From assembly GCF_008271805.1 (NCBI RefSeq), contig NZ_VSRY01000062.1, forward strand, positions 16,809 through 80,808: a DNA stretch of 64,000 nucleotides, in the 5' to 3' direction. Positions 35,238-45,630 of this stretch are shown piece after piece. Below the pieces are notes generated by a model. That model saw nothing but the letters and a program-made list of their open reading frames with translations. It did no database searches and was not told the origin of the DNA. This stretch comes from Streptomyces sp. TRM49041 (GTDB taxonomy: Bacteria > Actinomycetota > Actinomycetes > Streptomycetales > Streptomycetaceae). The position numbers and the translations under genes are program-made. Position 1 is the stretch's first letter, and each line of letters begins with the position of its first letter.

Positions 35238-36145
35238 CAACCCTCAACATCGACCACGCATCGCGCTGGTTCGGCAATGTCGTGGCCGTCAACGACGTCA
35301 CCATGAACATCGGCCCGGGCGTGACCGGCCTCCTCGGCCCCAACGGGGCCGGGAAGTCCACCCTCATCAACATGATGGGCGGCTTCCTCGCCCCCTCCAC
35401 CGGCACCGTGACGCTCGACGGTCAGCCCATCTGGCGCAACGAGTCCGTCTACCGCCACATCGGTGTCGTACCGGAGCGCGAGGCGATGTACGACTTCCTC
35501 ACCGGCCGCGAGTTCGTCCTCGCCAACGCCGAACTGCACGGCCTCGGCGCGGCGGAGGCACAGCGCGCCCTCGCCACCGTCGAGATGGAGTACGCGCAGG
35601 ACCGGAGGATCTCCACGTACAGCAAGGGCATGCGGCAGCGCGTGAAGATGGCCTCCGCGCTCGTCCACGACCCGTCCGTGCTGCTTCTCGACGAGCCGTT
35701 CAACGGCATGGACCCGCGCCAGCGCATGCAGCTGATGGATCTGCTGCGGCGGATGGGCACCGAGGGCCGTACCGTCCTGTTCTCCTCGCACATCCTGGAG
35801 GAGGTCGAGCAACTCGCCTCCCACATCGAGGTCATCGTCGCCGGACGGCACGCGGCCAGCGGCGACTTCCGGCGCATCCGCCGCCTGATGACCGACCGCC
35901 CGCACCGCTACCTGGTCCGCTCCAGCGACGACCGGGCACTCGCCGCCGCGCTCATCGCCGACCCGTCGACCGCCGGCATCGAGGTGGACGTCACCGAGGG
36001 GGCGCTGCGGATCCAGGCGGTGGACTTCGGCCGCTTCACCGAACTGCTGCCGAGGGTCGCCCGCGAGCACTCCATCCGGCTGCTGACGGTCTCGCCCTCG
36101 GACGAGTCCCTCGAGTCGGTCTTCTCCTACCTCGTCGCGGCCTGA
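35234..36145 (+). CDS. ABC transporter ATP-binding protein (second of pair)
   Basis: 303 residues. Walker A GPNGAGKST (35-43), signature YSKGMRQR (about 131-138), Walker B VLLLDEPFNGMDP and switch region SSHILEEVEQ. GTG start overlaps the previous permease stop by four bases (GTGA). Similar to the first ATPase of the operon but with a shorter C-terminal extension, so the operon probably arose by duplication of an ATPase-permease pair. Confidence 0.93.
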   Translation: MTTLNIDHASRWFGNVVAVNDVTMNIGPGVTGLLGPNGAGKSTLINMMGGFLAPSTGTVTLDGQPIWRNESVYRHIGVVPEREAMYDFLTGREFVLANAELHGLGAAEAQRALATVEMEYAQDRRISTYSKGMRQRVKMASALVHDPSVLLLDEPFNGMDPRQRMQLMDLLRRMGTEGRTVLFSSHILEEVEQLASHIEVIVAGRHAASGDFRRIRRLMTDRPHRYLVRSSDDRALAAALIADPSTAGIEVDVTEGALRIQAVDFGRFTELLPRVAREHSIRLLTVSPSDESLESVFSYLVAA

Positions 36146-36160
36146 AGGGAGCCCTCGACC

Positions 36161-36883
36161 ATGTATCACCCCACTGTCGCCCGGCTCACCTACCGGGCCC
36201 TGCTGGGCCGTCGCCGTGCCGCGGTCCTCTTCGTACTCCCCGTCCTGCTGGTGGCCATCTCGGTCGCCGTCCGCGTCTTCAACGGCGCCGACGACCAGAT
36301 CGCCGCCGACGTCCTCGGCGGGTTCGCGCTCGCCACGATGGTGCCGCTGATCGGTGTCATCGCGGGCACGGGCGCGATCGGCCCCGAGATCGACGACGGC
36401 TCGATCGTCTATCTGCTCGCCAAGCCGGTGAAGCGCCCCACGATCATCTTCACCAAGCTGATCGTCGCCATCGCAGTGACCATGGTCTTCTCGGCCGTCC
36501 CGACCCTTGTCGCCGGCCTGATCCTCAACGGCAACGGGCAGCAGGTGGCCGTCGCGTACACCGTGGCCGCGCTCGTCGCGTCGATCGCGTACAGCGCCGT
36601 CTTCCTCCTCCTCGGCACGGTCAGCCGGCACGCCGTCGTCATCGGCCTGGTCTACGCGCTCGTCTGGGAGACGCTGTTCGGCAGCCTCATCGACGGGGCC
36701 CGGACCCTGAGCGTCCAGCAGTGGGCCCTGGCGGTCGCCGAGAAGGCCACCCGGGGCGAAGGGCTGATCTCCTCGGATGTCGCCCTGCCGGTCGCGGCGG
36801 TCCTGCTGACCGTGGTCACCGTCGCCGCCACCTGGTACGCGGGCAGGAAGCTGCGGACGCTGACGCTGGCGGGTGAGGAGTAG
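36161..36883 (+). CDS. ABC-2 type permease (second of pair)
   Basis: 240 residues with about six membrane helices ([19 protein letters not shown] then hydrophobic segments from about 21). The block [17 protein letters not shown] (about 72-88) is typical of ABC-2 permeases. It follows the second ATPase by 15 bases with AAGGGAG upstream. Last gene of the four-gene operon. Confidence 0.88.
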   Translation: MYHPTVARLTYRALLGRRRAAVLFVLPVLLVAISVAVRVFNGADDQIAADVLGGFALATMVPLIGVIAGTGAIGPEIDDGSIVYLLAKPVKRPTIIFTKLIVAIAVTMVFSAVPTLVAGLILNGNGQQVAVAYTVAALVASIAYSAVFLLLGTVSRHAVVIGLVYALVWETLFGSLIDGARTLSVQQWALAVAEKATRGEGLISSDVALPVAAVLLTVVTVAATWYAGRKLRTLTLAGEE

Positions 36884-36999
36884 GGGTTTTCCACAGGGAG
36901 ACCGGTGCCGCAGCGGTCCGGCCGCGCCGGGATTACTGTGGGCGAGGGCGCCACCCACACGGCCCGTACGACCCACACTCACACTCTGGGGAGCAAGCC

Positions 37000-38403
37000 A
37001 TGTCAGACCGCTTCGACGTCGTCGTGCTCGGAGCAGGCCCCGGCGGCTATGTCGCCGCGATCCGCGCGGCCCAGCTGGGCAAGCGTGTCGCGGTGGTGGA
37101 GGAGAAGTACTGGGGCGGCGTGTGCCTGAACGTCGGCTGTATTCCCACCAAGGCGCTGCTGCGCAACGCCGAGCTGGCGCACCTCTTCACCCATGAGGCG
37201 AAGACGTTCGGCATCAAGGTCGACGGGCAGGTCTCCTTCGACTACGGGGAGGCCTTCCGGCGCAGCCGCCGGGTCGCGGACGGCCGTGTCAAGGGCGTCC
37301 ACTTCCTGATGAAGAAGAACAAGATCACCGAGTTCACCGGCCGGGGCACCTTCCTGGACGCGAACACCCTCCAGGTGGCTCAGTCCGACGGCGGCACGGC
37401 CACGATCAGCTTCGACAGCTGCATCATCGCGACCGGCGCCACGCCCCGGCTGCTGCCCGGCACGCGGCGCAGCGACCGGGTGTGGACGTACGAGGAGCAG
37501 ATCCTCGCCGAGGACCTGCCACAGTCGATCGTGATCGCGGGTGCGGGCGCGATCGGCATCGAATTCGCGTACGTGCTGCACAACTACGGCGTGAAGGTCA
37601 CCATCGTCGAGTTCCTCGACCGGGTGGCACCGATGGAGGACAAGGACGTCTCGGCGGAGCTGGCCAAGCAGTACCGCAAGCTCGGCATCGACGTGCTGAC
37701 GTCGACCCGGGTGGAGTCGATCGACGAGTCCGGGCCGCAGGTCCGTGTCACCGTCACCGGTAAGGACGGCGCCCAGCAGGTGCTGGAGGCGGACAAGGTC
37801 CTGCAGGCCATCGGCTTCGCCCCGAACGTCTCCGGGTACGGCCTGGAGGCCACGGGCGTCCAGCTCACCGAGCGTGGCGCCATCGACGTGGACGGGCGCT
37901 GCCGGACCTCGGTGCCGCACATCTACGCGATCGGTGATGTGACCGCGAAGCTGATGCTCGCGCACGCCGCCGAGGCCATGGGCGTGGTCGCCGCCGAGAC
38001 CATCGCGGGCGCCGAGACGATGGAGCTCGAGTACCCGATGATCCCGCGCGCGACGTACTGCCAGCCGCAGATCGCCAGCTTCGGCTGGACCGAGGAGCAG
38101 GCCCGCGAGAAGGGCTTCGACGTCAAGGTCGCCAAGTTCCCGTTCATGGCGAACGGCAAGGCGCACGGGCTGGGTGACACGACCGGGTTCGTGAAGCTCA
38201 TCAGCGACGCGAAGTACGGGGAGCTCATCGGCGCCCACCTGATCGGCCCCGACGTCACCGAGCTGCTGCCCGAGCTGACGCTGGCCCAGCAGTGGGACCT
38301 GACCGTCCATGAGGTCGCGCGGAACGTGCATGCGCACCCGACGCTGGGCGAGGCGGTCAAGGAGGCCGTGCACGGGCTCGCCGGGCACATGATCAACTTC
38401 TGA
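37000..38403 (+). CDS. lpd: Dihydrolipoyl dehydrogenase
   Basis: 467 residues. FAD/NAD disulfide oxidoreductase, E3 of the 2-oxoacid dehydrogenase and glycine cleavage complexes. FAD motif [10 protein letters not shown] (about 10-19), redox-active Cys42 and Cys47 in [16 protein letters not shown] motif [13 protein letters not shown] (about 182-194), and the C-terminal His-Glu pair in [12 protein letters not shown]. All catalytic residues are present. GGGGAGC ribosome site. It stands alone with no E1 or E2 genes, so it probably serves several complexes. Confidence 0.95.
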   Translation: MSDRFDVVVLGAGPGGYVAAIRAAQLGKRVAVVEEKYWGGVCLNVGCIPTKALLRNAELAHLFTHEAKTFGIKVDGQVSFDYGEAFRRSRRVADGRVKGVHFLMKKNKITEFTGRGTFLDANTLQVAQSDGGTATISFDSCIIATGATPRLLPGTRRSDRVWTYEEQILAEDLPQSIVIAGAGAIGIEFAYVLHNYGVKVTIVEFLDRVAPMEDKDVSAELAKQYRKLGIDVLTSTRVESIDESGPQVRVTVTGKDGAQQVLEADKVLQAIGFAPNVSGYGLEATGVQLTERGAIDVDGRCRTSVPHIYAIGDVTAKLMLAHAAEAMGVVAAETIAGAETMELEYPMIPRATYCQPQIASFGWTEEQAREKGFDVKVAKFPFMANGKAHGLGDTTGFVKLISDAKYGELIGAHLIGPDVTELLPELTLAQQWDLTVHEVARNVHAHPTLGEAVKEAVHGLAGHMINF

Positions 38404-38502
38404 GCGCCTTCCGCGCCCGGAAATTCACTGGCGCGGAGCGGCCGCCCCCCGGCAGAGTGGTGGACGTACCGACCACCGCAGGGACCGGGGAGGAGCGCGA
38501 CG

Positions 38503-38568
38503 ATGACCGAGGAGAGTACGAGTCCGTCGGGCTCCCAGCAGGGCAGCGCGGGGCAGGCACCGGAGTAG
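38503..38568 (+). CDS. Possible 21-residue peptide
   Basis: A GGGGAGGAG ribosome site seven to ten bases upstream precedes an ATG frame encoding MTEESTSPSG and then SQQGSAGQAPE before a stop. The peptide is Ser/Gln/Glu-rich and hydrophilic. I recognise no family. The good ribosome site is the only support; it could be a real small protein, a leader peptide or chance. Confidence 0.3.
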   Translation: MTEESTSPSGSQQGSAGQAPE

Positions 38569-38651
38569 CCACCGAGACTCCGTGAGCCGCCTGTCGGCTG
38601 CTGCCCGGGGGCGGCCGCTTCGAGCGCGCGTATGCGCGGGCCGCCCCTCCC

Positions 38652-38736
<85 letters not shown>

Positions 38737-38855
38737 CAGGGCCCTTGAACGGGCCGCGAGAACAAGGCCGACATGCTCAGCGCTGTGCCCGCTCGGTGCT
38801 GTACCTGTCGGCGCGGTGCCCGCTCAGTGCCGTATCTGTCCGGCTCCGGCCACGC

Positions 38856-39662
38856 TCAGCGGGAGAGAAGGCCCTCCAGCACCACCGCGATGCCGTCCGA
38901 CTCGTTGGACGCCGTGATCTCGTGGGCCACGGCCTTGAGCGAGTCATGGGCGTTGGCCATGGCTACGCCGTGGTGGGACCAGGCGAACATGGGGATGTCG
39001 TTCGGCATGTCGCCGAAGGCGATCGTGTCCTTGGCCTTCACGCCCAGACGGCGGGCCGCCAGGGAGAGACCCGTCGCCTTGGTGAGGCCCAGGGGCAGGA
39101 TCTCGACTATGCCCGGGCCGGCCATGACCACGTCCACCAGGCTTCCGACCGTCTCGCGGGCGACCGTAGCCAGGGCGTCGTCGTCCAGGTCGGGGTGCTG
39201 GACGTACACCTTGTTGAGCGGCGCCGACCACAGATCGGCGGGGTCCTTGTACGGGACGTACGGCAGCGGGCCTTCCTGGACCCGGTAGCCGGGTCCGACC
39301 AGCACATCGCCGTCCAGGCCGTCGCGGCTCGCGGCCAGCGAGAGCGGGCCGACCTCGGCCTCCAGCTTCGACAGGGCGAGCCCCGCCAGCTGCCGGTCCA
39401 GAGTCACCGACGTCAGCAGCCGGTGCTCGCCCGCGTGGTAGACCTGCGCGCCCTGGCCGCACACCGCGAGCCCCTCGTAGCCGAGGTCGTCGAGGATGTG
39501 CCGGGTCCAGGGCACGGAGCGTCCGGTGACCACGATGTGCGCGGCGCCCGCCTCCGTGACGGCGGCGAGCGCGTCGCGCGTACGCTGCGAGACCGTCTCG
39601 TCGGAACGAAGCAGCGTCCCGTCGAGGTCGGTCGCGACGAGCCGGTAGGGGAAGGGGCTCAC
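38856..39662 (-). CDS. Cof-type HAD hydrolase
   Basis: 268 residues. HAD motif [11 protein letters not shown] (about 12-21), motif II VTGRSV, motif III Lys in GLTKATGLS, motif [12 protein letters not shown]2B-type cap. GTG start overlaps the serS stop by four bases (GTGA), so it is translated with serS. Likely a house-cleaning phosphatase for small metabolites; substrate unknown. Paralogous in layout to the HAD gene near 21.5 kb. Confidence 0.88.
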   Translation of the reverse strand: MSPFPYRLVATDLDGTLLRSDETVSQRTRDALAAVTEAGAAHIVVTGRSVPWTRHILDDLGYEGLAVCGQGAQVYHAGEHRLLTSVTLDRQLAGLALSKLEAEVGPLSLAASRDGLDGDVLVGPGYRVQEGPLPYVPYKDPADLWSAPLNKVYVQHPDLDDDALATVARETVGSLVDVVMAGPGIVEILPLGLTKATGLSLAARRLGVKAKDTIAFGDMPNDIPMFAWSHHGVAMANAHDSLKAVAHEITASNESDGIAVVLEGLLSR

Positions 39663-40936
39663 TTGGCCGCGGGCTCCAGCAGCTCCCGGCCTCCGAGGTA
39701 CGGCCGGAGGGCCTCCGGGACACGCACCGAGCCGTCGGCCAGCTGGTGGTTCTCCAGGATCGCCACGATCGTGCGCGGTACGGCGCAGAGCGTGCCGTTC
39801 AGGGTGGCCAGCGGCTGCACCTTCTTGCCGTCGCGCATGCGCACGGACAGCCGGCGGGCCTGGAAGCTGTCGCAGTTGGACGCGGACGTCAGCTCGCGGT
39901 ACTTGCCCTGTGTCGGGATCCACGCCTCGCAGTCGTACTTGCGCGACGCGGACGCGCCCAGATCACCGGTGGCGACGTCGATCACCTGGAACGGCAGCTC
40001 CAGCGACGTCAGCCACTGCTTCTCCCACTCCAGCAGCCGCTTGTGCTCGGCCTCGGCCTCCTCCGGCGCGACGTACGAGAACATCTCGACCTTGTCGAAC
40101 TGATGGACGCGGAAGATGCCGCGGGTGTCCTTGCCGTACGTGCCGGCCTCGCGCCGGTAGCAGGGCGAGAATCCGGCGTACCGCAGCGGCAGCTTGTCCG
40201 CGTCGAGGATCTCGTCCATGTGGTACGCGGCGAGCGGCACCTCGGACGTGCCCACCAGGTAGTAGTCGTCCTTCTCCAGGTGGTACACGTTCTCGGCGGC
40301 CTGGCCGAGGAAGCCGGTGCCCTCCATGGCGCGCGGCCGGACCAGCGCCGGCGTGAGCATCGGGACGAACCCGGCCTCCGTCGCCTGGGCGATCGCCGCG
40401 TTGACCAGCGCGAGCTCCAGCAGCGCGCCCACGCCCGTCAGGTAGTAGAAGCGCGAGCCGGACACCTTCGCACCGCGCTCGACGTCGATGGCGCCCAGCG
40501 CCTCGCCCAGCTCCAGGTGGTCCTTGGGCTCGAAGCCCTCGGCGGCGAAGTCCCGGACGGTGCCGTGCGTCTCCAGGACGACGAAGTCCTCCTCGCCGCC
40601 GACCGGGACGTCCGCGTGGACGATGTTGCCGAGCTGGAGCAGCAGGCGCCGGGTCTCGTCGTCGGCCTCGTTCTGCTCGGCGTCGGCGGCCTTGACGTCG
40701 GTCTTCAGCTGCTCGGCCCGCTTGAGCAGCTCGGCCCGCTCCTCGGGCGACGCCTTGGGGATGAGCTTGCCGAGCGACTTCTGTTCGGAGCGGAGCTCGT
40801 CGAAGCGGACGCCGGACGACCTGCGCCGCTCATCGGCGGAGAGCAGGGCGTCGACGAGCTCGACGTCCTCTCCACGGGCGCGCTGGGAGGCGCGAACACG
40901 GTCGGGGTCCTCACGGAGCAGGCGAAGGTCAATCAC
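39659..40936 (-). CDS. serS: Seryl-tRNA synthetase
   Basis: 425 residues. Class II synthetase charging tRNA-Ser. The N-terminal coiled-coil arm (about 28-100) binds the tRNA long variable arm. Catalytic core motif 2 is seen as [21 protein letters not shown] (about 272-292, in parts) and motif 3 as [17 protein letters not shown] near 385-401. TSEVPL marks the serine pocket. GTG start; the GGAGG box lies very close, so exact initiation is uncertain, but [12 protein letters not shown] is the conserved N-terminus. Two tRNA-Ser genes occur in this window. Confidence 0.96.
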   Translation of the reverse strand: MIDLRLLREDPDRVRASQRARGEDVELVDALLSADERRRSSGVRFDELRSEQKSLGKLIPKASPEERAELLKRAEQLKTDVKAADAEQNEADDETRRLLLQLGNIVHADVPVGGEEDFVVLETHGTVRDFAAEGFEPKDHLELGEALGAIDVERGAKVSGSRFYYLTGVGALLELALVNAAIAQATEAGFVPMLTPALVRPRAMEGTGFLGQAAENVYHLEKDDYYLVGTSEVPLAAYHMDEILDADKLPLRYAGFSPCYRREAGTYGKDTRGIFRVHQFDKVEMFSYVAPEEAEAEHKRLLEWEKQWLTSLELPFQVIDVATGDLGASASRKYDCEAWIPTQGKYRELTSASNCDSFQARRLSVRMRDGKKVQPLATLNGTLCAVPRTIVAILENHQLADGSVRVPEALRPYLGGRELLEPAAK

Positions 40937-41423
40937 CCCTCCAGGCTACCGGTGTGCGCAGACCGCATCCCACCGCATATCCACTGCGCCACAGCGTGTC
41001 ACTTTGTCCTGATTGCCGGAATTATTGAAGCTAGCAATGAAACGTCTGCTATTCAACGGCAAAGCACCGTCCACGCGCGTCACTTGTCCACAGAGGGGGC
41101 CGGCTCGGAAATGTTATCCACAGGCTGTGTGGAAGAGATGTGGACTTCTGAATTGATCATTCCGAAAGTCGTGCGTGCGGAGAGGGATTCGCCGATCAAA
41201 CCTGTTCCACACACTCATTCGGGTGGGAATTTCTCGCCCTAAGGGGTTGATCAAAGGAATTGGGGTGACGCGGGCGGACAAAACCGACTGTGGACGCCGG
41301 TGAGGTAGCTACACCGATTTATCGACCTTGTCCGGGTCCGTTGAGGCCCGGCGTATGCCGCGATGTCGACTTGTCCCCAGGTTGAGAAGGGGCCCTGTGG
41401 ATAACTCGGGCCTGGGTCCTGCC
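40937..41423. other. AT-richer intergenic region with DnaA-box cluster
   Basis: 487 bases between serS and pheA without a coding frame I can support, and visibly richer in A/T than its surroundings. Exact DnaA boxes are TTGTCCACA (41084-41092, +), TTATCCACA (41114-41122, +) and TTATCCACA on the - strand (41396-41404). Near matches occur at 41067-41075, 41128-41136, 41139-41147, 41203-41211 and 41289-41297. S. coelicolor has high-affinity DnaA-box clusters outside oriC that titrate DnaA; one, called D78, was named for a cosmid that I recall carrying serS and pheA, so this may be the same locus. Confidence 0.75.
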
Positions 41424-42362
41424 TCAGGCCCCCCGGCCGTCCTGGCACCGCGCCAGCCAGTCCGCCGCCGCCGTGAAATCCGTGTCCGACGTGCCGGGCC
41501 GCAGGGCCCGCACCTGGTCGGCCGAGACACCCGCCCGCGGATACGACCCCAGGAAACGCACCTTCGGGCAGATCCGCTTCAGGCCCATCAGCGCCTCGCC
41601 CACCCGCCGGTCGGAGATATGGCCCTCGGCGTCCACCGCGAAGCAGTAGTTACCGATGCCCGCACCGGTCGGCCGCGACTGGATCAGCATCAGGTTGACG
41701 CCCCGCACCGCGAACTCCTGGAGGAGCTCCAGCAGCGCGCCCGGGTGGTCGTCCCGCAGCCAGATGACCATCGACGTCTTGTCGGCCCCGGTCGGCGCGG
41801 AGGGCCTGGCCGGCCGCCCCACCAGTACGAACCGGGTCTCCGCGTTCTCCGCGTCGTGGATGTCCGCGACCAGGGCCTCCAGCCCGTACGTCGCCGCCGC
41901 GAACTCGCCCGCGAACGCCGCGTCGTACCGCCCCTCCTGCACCAGCCGCGCGCCGTCCGCGTTCGACGCGGCCGACTCCCACAGCGCCTCCGGCAGGTGG
42001 TCGCGGAGCCAGTTCCGCACCTGCGGCTGGGCCACCGGGTGTCCGGTCACCGTCTTGATGTCGGTCAGCTTCGTGCCCGGCCGCACCAGCAACGCGAACG
42101 CGATCGGCAGCAGCACCTCGCGGTAGATCATCAGCGGCTCGCCGGACGCCAGCTCGTCGAGCGTCGCGGTCACCCCGCCCTCCACCGAGTTCTCGATCGG
42201 TACGAGAGCGGCGGCTGCCTCGCCGTTCCGTACGGCGTCCAGGGCCGCCGGCACCGAGACCATCGGCACCAGCTCCCGCGTCGCGGATTCCGGCAGCGTC
42301 CGCAGGGCCGCCTCGGTGAAGGTGCCCTCGGGACCGAGATAGGTGAATCGCGTGGCCGACAT
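41424..42362 (-). CDS. pheA: Prephenate dehydratase
   Basis: 312 residues. Converts prephenate to phenylpyruvate in phenylalanine synthesis. Catalytic domain about 1-185 with YLGPEGTFTE (about 7-16), VPIENSVEGGV (about 59-69), and the TRF motif in NAETRFVLV. C-terminal ACT domain (about 200-290) with the ESRP-like motif as QSRPTG and GNYCFAVD, giving phenylalanine feedback. It is the mono-functional form without chorismate mutase. Start MSATRFTYLGPEG has AGGGTG upstream. Confidence 0.95.
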   Translation of the reverse strand: MSATRFTYLGPEGTFTEAALRTLPESATRELVPMVSVPAALDAVRNGEAAAALVPIENSVEGGVTATLDELASGEPLMIYREVLLPIAFALLVRPGTKLTDIKTVTGHPVAQPQVRNWLRDHLPEALWESAASNADGARLVQEGRYDAAFAGEFAAATYGLEALVADIHDAENAETRFVLVGRPARPSAPTGADKTSMVIWLRDDHPGALLELLQEFAVRGVNLMLIQSRPTGAGIGNYCFAVDAEGHISDRRVGEALMGLKRICPKVRFLGSYPRAGVSADQVRALRPGTSDTDFTAAADWLARCQDGRGA

Positions 42363-42397
42363 ACCGGTCACCCTAATGCGCCGGAGCCCCGGACGGT

Positions 42398-43642
42398 TCA
42401 CGCTTCCAGCAGCCGCTGCCCCACGTACTCGCCCTCCGCCGGCCCGCCCGGTACCGCGAAGAGGCCACTCGACTCGTGCCGGATGAACGCGGACAGCGCG
42501 TCGCCCCGGTCCAGCTTCCGCTGCACCGGTACGAAGCCCTTCAGCGGATCGGCCTGCCAGCAGATGAACAGCAGCCCCGCGTCCGGCGTCCCGTCGGGGC
42601 CGATCCCGTCGTGGAAGGAGAACGGCCGCCGCAGCATCGTCGCCCCGCCGTTCTGCTCCGGCGCCGAGATCCGGGCGTGCGCGTCCGCCGGGATCACCGG
42701 CTTGCCGTCCGCGCCGAGCTTGTCCAGATCCGGCTCCGTGGTCTCCGTACCGCCCGTCAGTGGGGCGCCGTCGGACTTGCGGCGCCCTATGACCTGCTCC
42801 TGGCGCTTCAGCGGCACCTTCTCCCAGTCGTCGAGGAGCATCCGGATACGCCGCACCACCGCGTACGACCCGCCCGCCATCCACGGCTGGTCGCCGCCCG
42901 GCGAGACGAAGACGTGCCCGTCGAAGCCGGGCTCGGCCGGCTTGGGATTGCCGGTGCCGTCGATCTGCCCCATCAGGTTGCGTGCCGTCATGGGCTGTGC
43001 GGTCGCGCCCGGCGAACGGTTGAAGCCGTTCATCTGCCAGCGCACGGTCGCCGCCGCGCCCGCCTCCCGCTGGATCGTGCGCAGCGCGTGGAACGCGACC
43101 AGCGCGTCGTCGGCGCCGATCTGCACCCACAGGTCTCCGTTGGACCGCTTCGGGTCCAGCTGGTCGGACGAGAACGCGGGCAGCGGGTCCAGCTGCTCCG
43201 GCCGCCGCGCCACAAGGCCGGCGCGGTCGAAGAAGGACGCGCCGAACCCGAACGTGACCGTCAGGGAGCACGGCCCCGCGTCCCGCGCCACCCCGGCGTC
43301 CGCGCCGCCCACCGGCTCGCCCGCCATCAACAGCTCGGCCGCCGCCGACCAGCGGCGCATCAGCGCCACCGCCTCCTTGCGGCCCGCGCCCGCCGCCAGG
43401 TCGAACGCGACGACATGGCCGCGTGCCTGCAACGGTTGCAGGATGCCCGCCTGGTGGGGCCCCCGGAACGGCACCCGGGTCGCTCCGACCGTCGTCAGCG
43501 CCGGCCCCCCGGCGCCCGCCTCGTCGGCGACGGACGCGTATGTGGCGGCGCCGCCGGCCGCGCCGAGCGCCAGTCCGGTCGCGCCCGCGGCACCCACAGT
43601 GCCCAGCAGCCGCCGCCTAGAGATCTCCAGGTTGTCGCTCAT
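42398..43642 (-). CDS. Tat-exported DyP-type heme peroxidase (EfeB/DtpA-like)
   Basis: 414 residues. The twin-arginine signal ISRRRLLGTVGAAGATGLAL (about 6-25) predicts folded export. The DyP motif GXXDG is seen as GQIDGTGN (about 225-232), with the proximal heme region later. Similar to DtpA of S. lividans, a peroxidase tied to copper trafficking and glycan deposition at hyphal tips, and to EfeB. It begins the leftward copper group: CopCD, PCuAC, Sco and YcnI lie upstream in the same direction. Confidence 0.9.
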   Translation of the reverse strand: MSDNLEISRRRLLGTVGAAGATGLALGAAGGAATYASVADEAGAGGPALTTVGATRVPFRGPHQAGILQPLQARGHVVAFDLAAGAGRKEAVALMRRWSAAAELLMAGEPVGGADAGVARDAGPCSLTVTFGFGASFFDRAGLVARRPEQLDPLPAFSSDQLDPKRSNGDLWVQIGADDALVAFHALRTIQREAGAAATVRWQMNGFNRSPGATAQPMTARNLMGQIDGTGNPKPAEPGFDGHVFVSPGGDQPWMAGGSYAVVRRIRMLLDDWEKVPLKRQEQVIGRRKSDGAPLTGGTETTEPDLDKLGADGKPVIPADAHARISAPEQNGGATMLRRPFSFHDGIGPDGTPDAGLLFICWQADPLKGFVPVQRKLDRGDALSAFIRHESSGLFAVPGGPAEGEYVGQRLLEA

Positions 43643-43649
43643 AGTCAGG

Positions 43650-45608
43650 TCAACCGATCTTCACGTTCTTGTCGATGGTGGTCTGGTCGATGTCGGACGT
43701 GCGGACGGTCACCCGGATCCGCCAGTCGCCCGGCATCGGGAGCTGTGCGGATCTGGCGGTCCACCGGCCCGCGGCGTCCCGGTCCAGTGCGACGGGCAGC
43801 GGCCCGATCTCCTGCGCGTCGAGTGTGAACGACACCTTCAGCTCGGCCACGTCACGCGGCCGCCCGTCCGCCCCGTCCACGGATACGCGGAGCGTGTTGC
43901 CGCCGGACCGGCCGGGGTCGAGGTTCAGCCGGACGGTACCCGTGCCGTCCGGGCCGCCCGTGTCGAACGGCAGGCTCACGTCGACCGGCCGGTCGGGTAC
44001 GGCGGTCGAGGCGGCGGCCCGCTGCCCGTCCGCCCGCTCCTGCGTCCGTCCCGGCTCCGTCGCCGTCAGCGCGGTGGTCACGCCGAGGAGCACCACGACG
44101 ACGGCCGACTCGGCGAGTACGGAGCGGCGCAGCCCGGCCCGTGCGGGGTCGGCGTCCCGGACGCGGCGTTTCCGGGCGACCGCCACGGCGGCCCGCTGCC
44201 GGGCTAGCTGCGCGGCACGTACGGGATCACCGGCACCGCCGCGGACCGGGGCGCCGCCCTCGGCCTGGTCCTCCGCACTCTCCTGGCCGCCGTCGCCGGC
44301 CCCGTCCTTCTTCTCGGACGAGGTGGGAGGCGCCGTCTCCGCCGAAGCGACCGCCACCGTCTCCGCCAGCCGCCGCGTCCAGCGCCGCGAGACCCACCCG
44401 GCCCCGAGCAGAACGGCGATCAGCCCGACCTTCACCAGCAGCAGCCGCCCGTACGCCGTCCCGGTCAGCGCCGTCCACGAGCCGACCTGCCGCCACGACT
44501 GGTACAGCCCCGTCGCGGCCAGCACCACCACGGCGCCGAACGCGAGGCGCGAGTACCGCAGCACCGCCGCCCGCTCGATCGACGGCTCCCGGTACAGCGC
44601 GACCAGCAACGCCGCGAGACCGCCCAGCCAGGCCGCCACGGCGAGCAGGTGCAGCACGTCCACCGGCATCGCCACCCCCGTCTGGAGCCCGGTCGACGCG
44701 TGTTCGGACAGCGCCCACGTCCCGGCGATCCCGGCCGCGACGACCGTCCCACCGACGGCGAGCCCGAAGACCAGGTCCGGCCGGTCCCCGGGCCCCGTGC
44801 GCCGGGCGTACGACCCGAAGAGCACCGCGACGAACAGCGCCGCCGCCCCGGTCAGCAGCAGCCGGGAGGTGAGCGCCGCACCGGTCTTGGTGTCCAGCAC
44901 CCCCTGGAGCACGCCGAGGTCGAAAACGTCGCCCAGCTCCCCGGACCCGGTGTACGGCCCGCGCAGCAGCAGAAGCGCCAGCGTCGCCGCGGTGAGCGTC
45001 ACCCACCCGTACGCGATGAGCCGTTGCACCGGCCGCGCCGCCGCCCCGCGCGGCCAGCAGGCCAGGACGAACGCCGCGCCGCCCACCAGCACGACGAAGC
45101 CCGCGTACGACACGTACCGCCCGATGTCGTAGAGCGCGCCGACGAGTCCGCCGCCGGCCTGCTGCTCCGGCAGGGTGACCGTAGTCTCGGACGGCTCGCC
45201 GACGGAGAAGGTGAACGCGCCCGAGATCGGGTGGCTGTCGGCGGACACGGCGCGCCAGGCCACGGTGTACGTCCCGTCGGGCACCCCGTCGCGCAGGTCG
45301 ACGCCGTACTTGACGACCGAGCCGCTGCACAGGTCGCGCAGCTCCCCGATGTCGGCGCGCCTGCCGCTCGGTTCGAGCACACGGATGCTGTCGTCGCCCA
45401 TGGCGACCTGCTCGGAGAAGGTGAGCGTGACCCGCTGCGGCGCCGTGGCGACCACCGCCCCGTCCTCCGGGTCGCTGCCGGACAGCGTGGAGTGCGCCGC
45501 CGCCACGCCGGAGAGCGCGGTGCCGAGCAGTGCCACGGTGAGCAGCAGCAGCGCCAGCAGCCGGGGCGGGCGGGTGGTGCCTCCGGAGCCGGGGGCGTTG
45601 GCCGTCAT
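43650..45608 (-). CDS. CopC-CopD fusion copper protein (YcnJ type)
   Basis: 652 residues. Signal segment, then a CopC domain (about 38-140) beginning AHSTLSGSDPEDGAV, whose N-terminal His after signal cleavage is the expected copper ligand, with DSHPISG later. A CopD domain with about eight membrane helices spans about 155-400, then a cytosolic Lys/Glu-rich loop, one more helix (about 505-525) and a C-terminal extracytoplasmic beta domain. Probably takes up or passes copper across the membrane. It lies eight bases from the DyP gene, so the two are in one operon. Confidence 0.88.
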   Translation of the reverse strand: MTANAPGSGGTTRPPRLLALLLLTVALLGTALSGVAAAHSTLSGSDPEDGAVVATAPQRVTLTFSEQVAMGDDSIRVLEPSGRRADIGELRDLCSGSVVKYGVDLRDGVPDGTYTVAWRAVSADSHPISGAFTFSVGEPSETTVTLPEQQAGGGLVGALYDIGRYVSYAGFVVLVGGAAFVLACWPRGAAARPVQRLIAYGWVTLTAATLALLLLRGPYTGSGELGDVFDLGVLQGVLDTKTGAALTSRLLLTGAAALFVAVLFGSYARRTGPGDRPDLVFGLAVGGTVVAAGIAGTWALSEHASTGLQTGVAMPVDVLHLLAVAAWLGGLAALLVALYREPSIERAAVLRYSRLAFGAVVVLAATGLYQSWRQVGSWTALTGTAYGRLLLVKVGLIAVLLGAGWVSRRWTRRLAETVAVASAETAPPTSSEKKDGAGDGGQESAEDQAEGGAPVRGGAGDPVRAAQLARQRAAVAVARKRRVRDADPARAGLRRSVLAESAVVVVLLGVTTALTATEPGRTQERADGQRAAASTAVPDRPVDVSLPFDTGGPDGTGTVRLNLDPGRSGGNTLRVSVDGADGRPRDVAELKVSFTLDAQEIGPLPVALDRDAAGRWTARSAQLPMPGDWRIRVTVRTSDIDQTTIDKNVKIG

Positions 45609-45630
45609 GGTGATGGTGCTTCCTCGCCGC

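Noticed and set aside
33264..36896. TGTGGAAAA/TTTTCCACA sequences before and after the ABC operon
   Set aside because: Each has a disfavoured third base and stands alone, so neither is a convincing DnaA site.
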